Origin: Rhizobium mayense
GTDB taxonomy: Bacteria > Pseudomonadota > Alphaproteobacteria > Rhizobiales > Rhizobiaceae
DNA length: 64,000 bases
Direction: 5' to 3'
Assembly (NCBI RefSeq): GCF_030272705.1
Contig: NZ_JARFYM010000010.1
Coordinates: 124,001-188,000 of the forward strand
In this document: positions 1 through 8,661 of the stretch, one piece after another
How positions within the stretch are numbered: position 1 is the stretch's first letter
Layout of the letters: each line of letters begins with the position of its first letter
Made by a program: the position numbers and the translations under genes
The notes under the pieces: model-generated
Seen by the model: only the letters and a program-made list of their open reading frames with translations
Told to the model about the DNA's origin: nothing
Database searches by the model: none

Positions 1-1369
1 GCCACATCAGGCCGATGGCTGGTCGGCCGTCTGCCCTTCGCCAGCGATCCTCCTGAGCGAGGCCTGCGAAGCGCCACGGCTGGACAGTGCCGCGCTTCTA
101 GCCCGGCGCGAGGCCCATTTCGCCAAGCCGCAGAAACATTATTACGACACGCCGCCGCAGATCGAGCGCGGATGGCACGAGTTCCTGTTCGACGTGCAAG
201 GCCGCGCCTATCTTGACATGGTCAACAACGTCGCCACGGTCGGTCATGCGCATCCGCGACTGGCGGCGGCCATCGAGCAGCAATGGTCGCGGCTCAACAC
301 CAATTCCCGCTTCCATTATGCCGCCGTTGCCGAATTTTCTGAGAGACTAGCGGCGCTGGCACCGGAGGGTCTCGACAGCGTCTTCCTGGTCAACAGCGGT
401 TCGGAAGCCAACGATCTCGCCATCCGGCTGGCCTGGGCACATACGGGCAAGAAAAACATGCTGTGCCTGCTGGAGGCCTATCACGGCTGGACGATGGCGA
501 GCGACGCCGTCTCCACCTCCATAGCCGACAATCCGCAGGCGTTGACGACCCGGCCGGACTGGGTGCATCCGCTCGTTGCGCCCAACACCTATCGCGGTCC
601 TTTCCGCGGTCCGGATTCGGCGGCGGATTACCTGGCCGGCGTCACCACCCTGCTGGAGACAATCGACGAGAAGGCCGAGGGTCTCGCCGGCTTCATTGCA
701 GAACCAGTCTACGGCAACGCCGGCGGCATTGCCCTGCCGCACGGCTATCTCGCCGAGGTCTACGCCGCCATCCGGAAACGCGGCGGCCTCTGCATCGCCG
801 ACGAGGTGCAGGTGGGTTACGGCCGGCTTGGTCACCACTTCTGGGGTTTCGAGCAACAGGATGTCGTGCCCGACATCATCACCATCGCCAAAGGCATGGG
901 CAACGGCCACCCGCTCGGCGCGGTCATCACCAGACGGGAGATCGCCGAATCACTGGAGAACGAGGGATATTTCTTCTCATCGTCCGGTGGCAGCCCGGTG
1001 AGCTCGGTCGTCGGCCTTACGGTGCTCGACATCATGAAGGACGAAAGCCTGCAGGAGAATGCGCGAATCATCGGCGATCATCTGAAAGTAGGACTGATCG
1101 GGCTGATGGAGCATTTTCCGCTGATCGGCGCCGTCCACGGCATGGGCCTCTACCTCGGCCTGGAATTCGTCCGCGATCACGAGACGCTGACGCCCGCCAC
1201 GGAAGAGACGGCGGCCATCTGCGAACGGCTGCTCGAGCTCGGCATCATCATGCAGCCGACCGGCGATCACCGTAATGTGTTGAAGATAAAACCGCCGCTT
1301 TGTCTTTCGGCAGACAGCGCGGATTTCTTCGTCAAAGCGCTGGAAAAGGCGCTGGAAGACGGTTTCTAA
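1..1369 (+). CDS. Class III (PLP) aminotransferase, 5' end outside window
   Basis: The reading frame is open from the first bases, so the protein begins upstream. The visible part is a near-complete aminotransferase class III fold: NSGSEANDLAIRLA binds the cofactor phosphate, and TIAKGMGNGHPLGAV holds the Schiff-base lysine (codon at 890-892). The residues ahead of the domain (ARREAHFAKPQKHYYDTPPQ) resemble the linker of the long rhizobial proteins in which an aminotransferase follows a phosphotransferase and/or M23-like part; this is family memory and the upstream domains are not visible. The Met at 194 lies inside the fold and is not a credible start. The substrate cannot be told. It lies upstream of peptide and amide catabolic genes on the same strand, so a role in amino-compound breakdown is plausible. 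Confidence 0.9.
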   Translation, partial: PHQADGWSAVCPSPAILLSEACEAPRLDSAALLARREAHFAKPQKHYYDTPPQIERGWHEFLFDVQGRAYLDMVNNVATVGHAHPRLAAAIEQQWSRLNTNSRFHYAAVAEFSERLAALAPEGLDSVFLVNSGSEANDLAIRLAWAHTGKKNMLCLLEAYHGWTMASDAVSTSIADNPQALTTRPDWVHPLVAPNTYRGPFRGPDSAADYLAGVTTLLETIDEKAEGLAGFIAEPVYGNAGGIALPHGYLAEVYAAIRKRGGLCIADEVQVGYGRLGHHFWGFEQQDVVPDIITIAKGMGNGHPLGAVITRREIAESLENEGYFFSSSGGSPVSSVVGLTVLDIMKDESLQENARIIGDHLKVGLIGLMEHFPLIGAVHGMGLYLGLEFVRDHETLTPATEETAAICERLLELGIIMQPTGDHRNVLKIKPPLCLSADSADFFVKALEKALEDGF

Positions 1370-1708
1370 GCCTATTTTCCAGGCCGTTCATCATTGAGGT
1401 GATTTCGTGATGAGCCGATTTTGATGCTCCTGGGGCATTGTCGAATCCACTGCCAGTTCCTATCTCTGTGTCGGTGATCGGCGATGCCGTTCCAGCCTGT
1501 GAGGTTGCGCGTTAGTTGATACAACCTTTCTCGCAATTAGCTGGATTCGGAATTTTATTTTCTCGATCGTCGATATTTTGACATCTTTCGGAATATGTTT
1601 CTGAGGATGGAATGGCTATTATCTACCAAGATTGTAGACAATAGCACACTAGATCGCGGGCCCTATCATTGGAGCCCATACAAGTACAACGCCAACTAAG
1701 GAAGTGAC
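1370..1708. other. AT-richer intergenic stretch, no gene seen
   Basis: About 340 bases between the aminotransferase stop and a possible small ORF. The part from about 1510 to 1690 is clearly richer in A and T than the neighbours and may hold the promoter of the small downstream genes. I see no convincing long ORF, repeat or hairpin terminator. Confidence 0.5.
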
Positions 1709-1804
1709 ATGCTGAATTTTAAAGTCATCGCTTCGATCCTTGGGCGGTCCGTGCTTGACCATGACCGCTCGGGCGCACTCTCCCGCCCGTGCTGTCGAAT
1801 GTGA
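1709..1804 (+). CDS. Possible 31-residue small ORF
   Basis: An ATG at 1709 is preceded by a good Shine-Dalgarno run (aaggaag, 1698-1704, 4 bases before the ATG). The ORF encodes 31 residues, starts MLNFKVIASILGR and ends in a Cys-Cys pair (RPCCRM). It lies 75 bases before the start of the small gene at 1880 and could be a leader peptide or chance. I recognise no family; only the ribosome site and position support it. Confidence 0.25.
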   Translation: MLNFKVIASILGRSVLDHDRSGALSRPCCRM

Positions 1805-1879
1805 CGTTCGTCCCCTTATCGGATTCAAACAGTCAGTTCGCCATGTCTGCGCCGCTAGAGTGCAGAGGGAGTATTTTTT

Positions 1880-2074
1880 ATGAAGAAGCAAGTCATCGAA
1901 TATGCTGGCGTTCCCGTCGGCATCGTCGTTCCGGATGAAGACCGGCTGAAGTTCATCGCTGTGAAGTACCACGTCCACGATCTGGACGAACAGCGCTTCA
2001 GAAGCACGGACGAGGTCAAGCTCGCCATTCGCGATCTCCTCAGTCGCCAACAGGCCAAGCCGATCCACGTTTGA
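1880..2074 (+). CDS. Small hypothetical protein, 64 aa
   Basis: A compact, charged soluble protein (starts MKKQVIEYAGVPVGIVVPDE, ends with an RQQAKPIHV tail). A purine-rich site (gagggag, 1865-1871) lies 8 bases before the ATG. No membrane segment or signal peptide is visible. The alternating beta-like start followed by a helix (STDEVKLAIRDLLSRQQ) suggests a small folded domain. I do not recognise a function. The 3' end of the gene forms half of a strong hairpin, so stop codon and transcription end coincide, which argues that the ORF is real and monocistronic. Confidence 0.65.
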   Translation: MKKQVIEYAGVPVGIVVPDEDRLKFIAVKYHVHDLDEQRFRSTDEVKLAIRDLLSRQQAKPIHV

Positions 2075-2100
2075 TGGATCGGCTTGGCCGTTTCCTTTGC
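2053..2100 (+). terminator. Hairpin spanning the stop codon of the small gene
   Basis: A perfect 15-bp stem (2053-2067 with 2075-2089) closes a 7-base loop (2068-2074) that contains the TGA stop at 2072-2074. A T-rich but interrupted tail (2091-2099) follows. This looks like an intrinsic terminator built into the end of the coding sequence. A second weaker inverted pair (gccctcgc / gcgagggc, about 2117 and 2155) follows; no gene is seen from 2100 to 2343. Confidence 0.75.
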
Positions 2101-2343
2101 ATCACGACATTATCCGGCCCTCGCCCTTCGGGATCGCTTCGTTCCCGGCCTGGAGCGAGGGCTGAACTTTTGCGCCGGCGTAGCTTGCTCTCCTTGTCCG
2201 ATCGCCTTTCTCGCCGCCCCATGGTGACGTGCGCCGGCTGAAGGCCGGAGCCTGGAACCACGCAAACCCATCTTGTCTTTTTTGCCTCTTTGCGATCCTA
2301 TCGCCATGACCACCTCGCGCTTCGAAAGGCGAAGGATTTTTCA

Positions 2344-3339
2344 TTGGCTGATCTCCTCAATCTCCTGACCGATATCGAAGGCGTCGCCGTCGGCCATTGC
2401 ACCGATCTTGCGCTGGGCTCCGGTGTCACCGCCATCATCTTCGATGAGCCGGCGGTCGCTTCCTGCTCCGTACTCGGCGGCGCGCCGGGCGGACGGGACA
2501 CGGCACTGCTCGATCCGGCGATGACGGTCGGTGTGGTCGACGGCCTGGTGCTGTCGGGCGGCTCGGCCTTCGGCCTCGATGCGGCTGGCGGCGTGCAGGC
2601 AGGCTTGCGCGACATCGGCCGCGGCCTGCAGGTCGGCAGCGCGCGCGTGCCGCTGGTGCCGCAGGCGATTCTCTTCGATCTCGTCAATGGCGGGAACAAG
2701 AACTGGGGCCTGCATTCGCCCTATCGCGACATGGGTTATGCAGCCTTCAAGGCCGCAGGCAAGGGCGCCTTCCCGCTCGGCACGGTTGGCGCCGGCACGG
2801 GAGCGACCACCGCAACGGTCAAGGGCGGCCTCGGCTCGGCCAGCGCGGTCAGCAGTCAGGGACACAGGATTGCGGCCATCGTCGCCGTCAATGCGCTGGG
2901 CTCGGCCACCATCGGCGAAGGACCGCATTTCTGGGCCGCACCCTTCGAGATCGGCGGGGAATTCGGTGCTCTCGGAATGCCCGAAACCATCGACACCCGC
3001 CTCAGGCTAAAGGGTGCGAACATTACGGCAACAACGATCGGTGCCATCGTCACCGATGCTGCACTGACCAAGGTGGAAGCGCACCGCCTGTCGATCTGCG
3101 GCCATGACGGCCTTGCCCGCGCGCTGCTGCCCACGCATCTGCCGCTCGACGGCGACACGGTTTTTGCCGCCTCTACCGGCAAACACAAAAGGGACGACCT
3201 GCAAAGCTTCATGGAACTCTGCCATCTCGCCACTATCGTCATGGCGCGCGCGATTGCCCGTGGCGTCTACGAGGCGACGGCGCTGCCCGTCGCAGGCGCG
3301 CAGCCGGCTTGGCGGGACCGCTTTCCGGACGGGAGCTGA
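2344..3339 (+). CDS. P1 family (S58, DmpA-like) aminopeptidase
   Basis: An N-terminal-nucleophile peptidase of the DmpA/L-aminopeptidase D-esterase family, 331 aa from the chosen start. Family hallmarks are an N-terminal IEGVAVGH block, GGRDTALLDP, LSGGSAFGLDAA and GTVGAGTGATT followed by KGGLGSAS. In DmpA the chain cuts itself before a Ser in such a Gly-Ser step, so Gly164-Ser165 is the likely processing site and nucleophile. I chose the TTG at 2344 because gaagga (2331-2336) lies 7 bases ahead and the family starts near LLNLLTDIEG; another TTG in frame at 2290 lacks a site. The enzyme would release N-terminal residues from small peptides or amides, which fits the peptide ABC operon next to it. 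Confidence 0.88.
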   Translation: MADLLNLLTDIEGVAVGHCTDLALGSGVTAIIFDEPAVASCSVLGGAPGGRDTALLDPAMTVGVVDGLVLSGGSAFGLDAAGGVQAGLRDIGRGLQVGSARVPLVPQAILFDLVNGGNKNWGLHSPYRDMGYAAFKAAGKGAFPLGTVGAGTGATTATVKGGLGSASAVSSQGHRIAAIVAVNALGSATIGEGPHFWAAPFEIGGEFGALGMPETIDTRLRLKGANITATTIGAIVTDAALTKVEAHRLSICGHDGLARALLPTHLPLDGDTVFAASTGKHKRDDLQSFMELCHLATIVMARAIARGVYEATALPVAGAQPAWRDRFPDGS

Positions 3340-3548
3340 TGCGCGCCAACTTCATGCGCCAGGCGGCGAAAAACCCTAGCGTCGCGCCGACGGCGATCAG
3401 CCGACAGATCGAAAATCTCGGATATCATTTCAGCACGCCCGTGCTCGAGCGTAGCGCCCGCGAGGGACTTCACCAGAGCCGATTCAATGTACCGCATCTG
3501 CTATACCGGGCACACATTTTCGGAATTGTGTGTGCGCTTGCGAGATGA
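3339..3548 (+). pseudogene. LysR-type HTH remnant
   Basis: A 70-residue ORF whose ATG overlaps the peptidase stop (TGATG). Its translation contains AAKNPSVAPTAISRQIENLG followed by TPVLERSAREGL, which resembles the recognition helix and wing of LysR regulators (typically SxSAVSRQIxxLE...PLFERxxRGxxLT). The first helix is poorly preserved and no effector domain follows, so this is most likely a decayed LysR gene rather than a working regulator. An alternative is chance similarity in a short ORF. It ends 63 bases before the binding-protein gene, so it may once have controlled the ABC operon. Confidence 0.4.
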
Positions 3549-3611
3549 CACTATTTTGAAAAATTATGCCGGAGGGAAACCGGCGCCGCGAGCTGCAACA
3601 AGGGAACTGAA

Positions 3612-5141
3612 ATGACCAAGTTTTTACGTCCAAGTCTGGGCGATTTTGCTCGCCGTCTTGCCTATGGCGCCGCGATATCGGCTGGGCTGCTGATGCTGGG
3701 CCTGACGCCCGCCGAAGCGGCCAAGACGACGCTGAACATCGGCATGAGCGTCGAGCCGACCGGCCTCGATCCGACGATCGCCGCTCCCGTCGCCATAGGC
3801 CAGGTGACCTGGCAGAACATCTACGAAGGGCTGGTCGCCATCGATGAAAGCGGCAAGATCGTGCCGCAGCTCGCGAAAAGCTGGGACATTTCTCCCGACG
3901 GCCTTATCTATACGTTCAAGCTGCAGACCGGCGTCAAATTCCATGACGGCGAAGCATTCGATTCGACGGCGGCGAAATTCGCGCTCGACCGCGCCCGCGA
4001 CGGCAAATCCGTCAATCCGCAGAAGCGGTTCTTTGCAACCATCGCCTCGATCGACGCACCGGATCCCGAAACGCTGGTGCTGCATCTCTCTTCGCCGACC
4101 GGCAGCCTGCTCTATTGGCTCGGCTGGCCGTCTTCGGTCATGGTCGGTCCGAAATCTGCCTACGACGACAAGACGACGCCTGTCGGCACCGGCCCCTTCA
4201 AATTTTCGAGCTGGGCCAAGGGCGACCATGTGGAGTTGGTGAAGAACCCGGATTACTGGAACAAATCCGTCGACGTGCAGCTCGACAAAGTAACCTTCCG
4301 CTTCATCTCCGATCCGCAGGCGGAAGCAGCAGCGCTAAAGGCCGGCGACCTCGACGCATTTCCGGAATTCGCGGCACCGGAGCTGATGAGCTCTTTCGAC
4401 GGCGACGCGCGGCTGATGACCAAGGTCGGCAATACCGAACTCAAGGTCGTCGCCGGAATGAACAACACGCGCAAGCCATTCAACGACAAGCGGGTGCGCC
4501 AGGCTTTGATGATGGCGCTCGACCGCAAGACGATCATCGACGGCGCCTGGTCCGGCTTCGGCACGGCTATCGGCAGCCACTACACGCCGAATGATCCGGG
4601 ATACCAGGATCTGACGGGGACGCTGCCTTACGATCCGGCGAAGGCCAAGGCGCTGCTCGCCGAAGCCGGCTATCCCAACGGCTTCACCTTCACCATCAAG
4701 ACGCCGCAGATGGCCTATGCGCCGCGAAGCGCACAGGTGATGCAGGCCATGTTCGCCGATATCGGCGTCACCATGAACATCGAACCGACGGAATTTCCGG
4801 CGAAATGGGTGCAGGACGTCTTCACCGGTCGCGATTACGACATGACCATCGTCGCCCATGCCGAGCCCTTGGACATCGACATCTATTCACGCGACCCCTA
4901 CTATTTCAATTATAAGAACCCGGTCTTCAACGAGCTGATGAAGAAGCTCCAGCTAACCGCCGACCCAGGCGCACAGAACAAGCTCTATGGCGAGGCGCAG
5001 GCGATTCTGGCCGAGGATGCCCCCTCGCTCTTCCTCTTCGTCATGCCGAAACTCGGGGTCTGGGACAAGAAGCTGAAAGGGCTCTGGGAGAACGAGCCGA
5101 TCCCCTCGAATGTTTTGACCAACGTCTCCTGGGAAGACTGA
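3612..5141 (+). CDS. ABC transporter substrate-binding protein (SBP family 5)
   Basis: A 509-aa periplasmic solute-binding protein of the DppA/OppA/NikA type. A basic start and a hydrophobic stretch ending in TPAEAA (about residue 36) form a Sec signal peptide. The mature start has the family pattern NIGMSVEPTGLDPT, followed by IYEGLV, AKSWDISPDGLIYTFKL and GVKFHDGEAFD. A site aagggaa precedes the ATG. It heads an operon with two permeases and an amidase, so it probably binds a peptide, amide or amino-acid conjugate; the ligand cannot be read from sequence. The last third keeps the family pattern of two lobes. Confidence 0.92.
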   Translation: MTKFLRPSLGDFARRLAYGAAISAGLLMLGLTPAEAAKTTLNIGMSVEPTGLDPTIAAPVAIGQVTWQNIYEGLVAIDESGKIVPQLAKSWDISPDGLIYTFKLQTGVKFHDGEAFDSTAAKFALDRARDGKSVNPQKRFFATIASIDAPDPETLVLHLSSPTGSLLYWLGWPSSVMVGPKSAYDDKTTPVGTGPFKFSSWAKGDHVELVKNPDYWNKSVDVQLDKVTFRFISDPQAEAAALKAGDLDAFPEFAAPELMSSFDGDARLMTKVGNTELKVVAGMNNTRKPFNDKRVRQALMMALDRKTIIDGAWSGFGTAIGSHYTPNDPGYQDLTGTLPYDPAKAKALLAEAGYPNGFTFTIKTPQMAYAPRSAQVMQAMFADIGVTMNIEPTEFPAKWVQDVFTGRDYDMTIVAHAEPLDIDIYSRDPYYFNYKNPVFNELMKKLQLTADPGAQNKLYGEAQAILAEDAPSLFLFVMPKLGVWDKKLKGLWENEPIPSNVLTNVSWED

Positions 5142-5232
5142 TCTCTTTCACTTCCACGCACACAGCCGGGCGGATCGTCTGGCCGGCTGTGGAATGCTTC
5201 GACGCCGGAGATGATCCGGCCATGGACAGGTA

Positions 5233-6186
5233 ATGATCGTACTCCTCACCCGTCGGATCATGGGTCTTATCCTGACCTTGATCGCCGTTTCGTTGCTGGT
5301 CTTTGCGGTGATGGCCCTGCTGCCGGGCGATCCCGCCGCCATCACGCTCGGCACCTCAGCGACGCCGGAGACCCTGGCGGCGCTGCGGCACGACATGGGC
5401 CTCGATCAACCGTTGGTCATCCGCTACGGCCAATGGCTTGCCGGCGCGCTGACCGGCGATCTAGGCAAATCTTATACTTACGGCGTGCCGGTCGCCGGAC
5501 TTATCGTAGAGCGGCTGGCCGTGACATTGCCGCTCGCGGTCCTCGCCATCATCCTTTCCATCCTCATCGCCGTGCCACTAGGTGTTGCTGCCGCTGCCCG
5601 GCGCGGCGGTGTCTTCGACATCATCGCCACGCTGTTTTCGCAGATGAGTATCGCCGTGCCCGGCTTCTGGGTGGCGCTGCTGTTGATTTTGCTGTTCTCC
5701 ACCTCGCTCGGCCGGATGCCCGCCGGCGGATTTCCTGGCTGGGGCAATGGCCTGGGGCCGGCGTTCAGGGCGCTGATCCTGCCGGCGGTGGCGTTGGCCC
5801 TACCGCAGGCCGGTGTGCTGACAAGAATCACCCGTTCGGCCGTGCTCGAAACGCTGCATGAGGATTTTGCCCGCACGGCGCTCGCCAAGGGCCTGTCCGA
5901 CGGTGCCGTGCTCTGGGGTCATGTCGTACCGAACGCGCTGGTACCGGTGCTGACCATTCTCGGCCTGCAATTTACCTTCCTCGTCGCCGGTGCGGTGCTG
6001 ATCGAGAACGTCTTCAACCTGCCCGGCCTCGGACGGCTCGCTTATCAGGCGCTCAGCCAGCGCGACATCATCGTCATGCAGGATGTCGTGCTGTTTTTTG
6101 CCGGTCTCGTCATCATCATGAATTTCCTGGTCGATCTCTCCTATCTGGTTATCGACCCTAGGCTCCGCAGTGGAGGCACGCGATGA
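5233..6186 (+). CDS. ABC transporter permease (DppB-like)
   Basis: A 317-aa inner-membrane permease. It starts with the diagnostic first helix of the DppB/OppB class (LTRRIMGLILTLIAVSLLVFAVM written here in part: LILTLIAVSLLVFAVM), then PGDPA, GLDQPLVIRYGQWL and GDLGKSY. The coupling loop that contacts the ATPase is near the end of the second third (ITRSAVLETLHEDFARTALA), and GLGRLAYQALSQRD follows. About six membrane helices are visible. Its stop overlaps the next permease start, so the two are co-translated and should form the heterodimeric channel. Confidence 0.92.
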   Translation: MIVLLTRRIMGLILTLIAVSLLVFAVMALLPGDPAAITLGTSATPETLAALRHDMGLDQPLVIRYGQWLAGALTGDLGKSYTYGVPVAGLIVERLAVTLPLAVLAIILSILIAVPLGVAAAARRGGVFDIIATLFSQMSIAVPGFWVALLLILLFSTSLGRMPAGGFPGWGNGLGPAFRALILPAVALALPQAGVLTRITRSAVLETLHEDFARTALAKGLSDGAVLWGHVVPNALVPVLTILGLQFTFLVAGAVLIENVFNLPGLGRLAYQALSQRDIIVMQDVVLFFAGLVIIMNFLVDLSYLVIDPRLRSGGTR

Positions 6187-7055
6187 TCACGGTCGAAACC
6201 GTCGCCCCCGCCCCGTCCCGCCGTTCCCGTTACCGTCTCCGCGCCCTGCGCCGCGCCAACCTTATCGTCGGCGCGGCGATCATCCTCGCACTTGTCGGCG
6301 TGGCGGTTCTATCGCTCTTCTGGACGCCGGTGCCTCCGGCGAAAATGCAGATCGTCCACAAGCTGCAGCCGCCCCTCGCCTTCGGCCTTCTTGGCACCGA
6401 CCAGCTCGGCCATGACGTGCTGTCGATGCTGATGGTCGGCTGCTGGAATTCGCTGTCGATCTCGATATCGGCGGTCGCGATCGGCGGTACGATCGGGACA
6501 GTGATCGGCATCGCCGCCGCGGCTCAGCGAGGGTGGTTCGAATCGCTGGTGATGCGCGCCTGCGACGTGATCTTCGCTCTGCCGCCGATCCTCTCGGCGA
6601 TGATCCTCGGAGCCTTTCTCGGTACCGGACGTTTTACAGCGATCATCGCCATTGCGGTCTTCATGATTCCCGTCTTTGCCCGCGTGGCGCTGGGGTCCGC
6701 GCTGCAGGCCTGGAGCAGGGATTACGTGCTGGCGGCGCGCGCCCTCGGCAATACGCGTTTTTCGATCACCACGCGGCACGTGCTGCCGAATATCATAAGC
6801 GGGATCATCGTGCTGGCGACGATCCAGCTCGGCCTGGCGATCCTGACAGAGGCGGGCTTAAGCTTCCTCGGCCTTGGCGTGCCGCCGCCGGCGCCGACCT
6901 GGGGGCGGATGCTGGCGGACGCGCAAACCTATCTCGGGCTGGCGCCCTGGCTCGCCATCCTGCCGGGCCTTGCGATCGCGCTCTCCGTCCTCGGCTTCAA
7001 CATGCTCGGCGACGGCCTGCGGGATCTTCTCGATCCACGCGAGGCGAATCGCTAA
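6183..7055 (+). CDS. ABC transporter permease (DppC-like)
   Basis: A 290-aa inner-membrane permease of the DppC/OppC class. The ATG overlaps the upstream stop (ATGA, 6183-6186). Visible marks are LLGTDQLGHDVLSMLM, the transmembrane block around the middle, the coupling loop with ALGNTRFSITTRHVLPN, and GLSFLGLGVPPPAPTWG near the C-terminus. It pairs with the previous permease. No ATP-binding subunit follows: the next gene is an amidase, so the transporter must borrow an ATPase encoded elsewhere or outside the window. Confidence 0.92.
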   Translation: MITVETVAPAPSRRSRYRLRALRRANLIVGAAIILALVGVAVLSLFWTPVPPAKMQIVHKLQPPLAFGLLGTDQLGHDVLSMLMVGCWNSLSISISAVAIGGTIGTVIGIAAAAQRGWFESLVMRACDVIFALPPILSAMILGAFLGTGRFTAIIAIAVFMIPVFARVALGSALQAWSRDYVLAARALGNTRFSITTRHVLPNIISGIIVLATIQLGLAILTEAGLSFLGLGVPPPAPTWGRMLADAQTYLGLAPWLAILPGLAIALSVLGFNMLGDGLRDLLDPREANR

Positions 7056-7079
7056 TCCAAAAACTGAAGAGAATTGATC

Positions 7080-8474
7080 ATGACCGAAGCGACCGATCTT
7101 TCCATTCGCCAACTCCTTCAGAAGTTTTCCGAGAAGAGCCTTTCGCCAAGCGAATACTGGCTGGCGCTGGAGAAACATATCGAAGCTTGGGAACCGACGA
7201 TCGCCGCGCTCTACGCCTATGACCCAGAAGAGGCACGCAAGCAGGCCGCCGCCTGCACCGAGCGTTGGGCTAAGGGCACGCCGCTGGGCGCACTAGATGG
7301 CATTCCCGTCACGCTCAAGGAATTGATCGCGACCAAAGGCCAGCCGGTGCCGCTCGGGACGGCCGCCGTCGAACTCGCTCCCGCCCCCGAGGATGCGCCG
7401 ATTGCCGCCCGTCTGCGCGAGGATGGCGCGGTGATTTTCGCCAAGACCACCTGCCCGGACTACGGCATGCTCTCTTCCGGCCTTTCCAGCTTCCACAAGC
7501 TCAGCCGCAATCCCTGGGACCCGACGCTGAACCCCGGCGGCTCCAGCGCCGGCGCTTCGGCGGCGGCGGCGGCCGGCTACGGGCCGTTGCACATTGGCAC
7601 CGATATCGGCGGATCGGTGCGGCTACCCGCCGGCTGGACCGGCATTTTCGGCTTCAAACCGAGCTACGGGCGCATCCCTGTTGATCCCTATTATGTTGGC
7701 CGTTGTGCCGGGCCGATGACCCGCACCGTCGAAGACGCCGCCTTTTCCATGGCCACTCTGTCGCGGCCCGACTGGCGCGACGGCACGAGCCTGCCGCCGA
7801 ACGAGATCGACTGGATGGATCTCGATATCGACGTGCGCGGGCTAAAGATTGGCCTGATGCTCGACGCCGGCTGCGGCCTGCCCGTCGACACCGAAGTGCG
7901 CGATGCGGTGATATCGGCCGCCAAGCGCTTCGAAGAGGCCGGTGCCATCGTCACCGACGTCGAGCCGGTGCTGACGCGGCAAATGCTGGATGGGCTGGAC
8001 GTCTTCTGGCGGGCGCGTTTCTGGGGCGAAATCATGGGCCTCAGCGCGGAGCGCCGCGAGATGATCCTGCCCTATATCTACACGTGGGCGAAAGGCGGAG
8101 CGGATATCAGCGGCGTCGATGCGGTGCGCGGCTTCAATCAGACTCTCGAAATGCGCAGGAGTTGCGGCAAGCTGTTTGCCGAGGTCGACGCGGTGATATC
8201 GCCGACCAACCCGATCGTCTCTTATCCGGCCGATTGGGCCTCGCCCACCAACGACCCGGACCTGCCTTTCGAGCATATCGGCTTTACCGTTCCCTGGAAC
8301 ATGTCGGAGCAGCCGGCCTCGTCGATCAATTGCGGTTTCTCCCGCTCCGGCATGCCGATCGGACTACAGATCGTCGGTCCACGTTTTGGCGACATGCTTG
8401 TCCTCCGGCTATCGAAGGCCTTCGAAGACTGGACCGGGGGAGTGATGAACTGGCCGAAGCCACCCACTCACTAG
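7080..8474 (+). CDS. Amidase (amidase signature family)
   Basis: A 464-aa cytoplasmic amidase. The Ser-cisSer-Lys triad is visible: Lys80 (GIPVTLKELI), Ser155 (NPGGSSAGAS) and Ser179 (GTDIGGSVRLP). The start is the ATG at 7080 with gaagag just upstream; a TTG two codons earlier is less likely. The gene follows the permeases by 24 bases and closes the operon, so it probably hydrolyses an amide bond in the imported compound. Members act on very different amides (glutamyl-tRNA, indoleacetamide, aryl amides), and the substrate cannot be named. A hairpin-rich repeat lies directly after the stop. Confidence 0.9.
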   Translation: MTEATDLSIRQLLQKFSEKSLSPSEYWLALEKHIEAWEPTIAALYAYDPEEARKQAAACTERWAKGTPLGALDGIPVTLKELIATKGQPVPLGTAAVELAPAPEDAPIAARLREDGAVIFAKTTCPDYGMLSSGLSSFHKLSRNPWDPTLNPGGSSAGASAAAAAGYGPLHIGTDIGGSVRLPAGWTGIFGFKPSYGRIPVDPYYVGRCAGPMTRTVEDAAFSMATLSRPDWRDGTSLPPNEIDWMDLDIDVRGLKIGLMLDAGCGLPVDTEVRDAVISAAKRFEEAGAIVTDVEPVLTRQMLDGLDVFWRARFWGEIMGLSAERREMILPYIYTWAKGGADISGVDAVRGFNQTLEMRRSCGKLFAEVDAVISPTNPIVSYPADWASPTNDPDLPFEHIGFTVPWNMSEQPASSINCGFSRSGMPIGLQIVGPRFGDMLVLRLSKAFEDWTGGVMNWPKPPTH

Positions 8475-8655
8475 CTCCTTCTCCCCTCGGGGAGAAGGTG
8501 CCCGCCCATCGACAAGCTCAGGAGGGCGGATGAGGGGGTCCCGCGTCAAACGCAGAACGGACCTTTGAGGTTGACGAAGAACCAGTCCGCAGCAACGCCC
8601 TTCACCCCGCGCGTGCCGCGCGACCTCTCCCCGCCGGGGCGAGGGTGGGCCTGCT
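8475..8655. repeat. Rhizobial intergenic mosaic-type repeat with two hairpins
   Basis: A palindromic element fills the gap between the convergent amidase and small-protein genes. The first hairpin has a perfect 10-bp stem (8477-8486 with 8489-8498), followed by a gcccg..gggcgg step and gatgaggg. A second GC-rich hairpin lies near 8624-8648 (cctctcccc / ggggcgagg). This wording, ccttctcccc..ggggagaagg then gcggatgaggg, is typical of dispersed rhizobial repeats as I know them. It may also act as a two-way terminator. Confidence 0.6.
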
Positions 8656-8661
8656 GCACTA

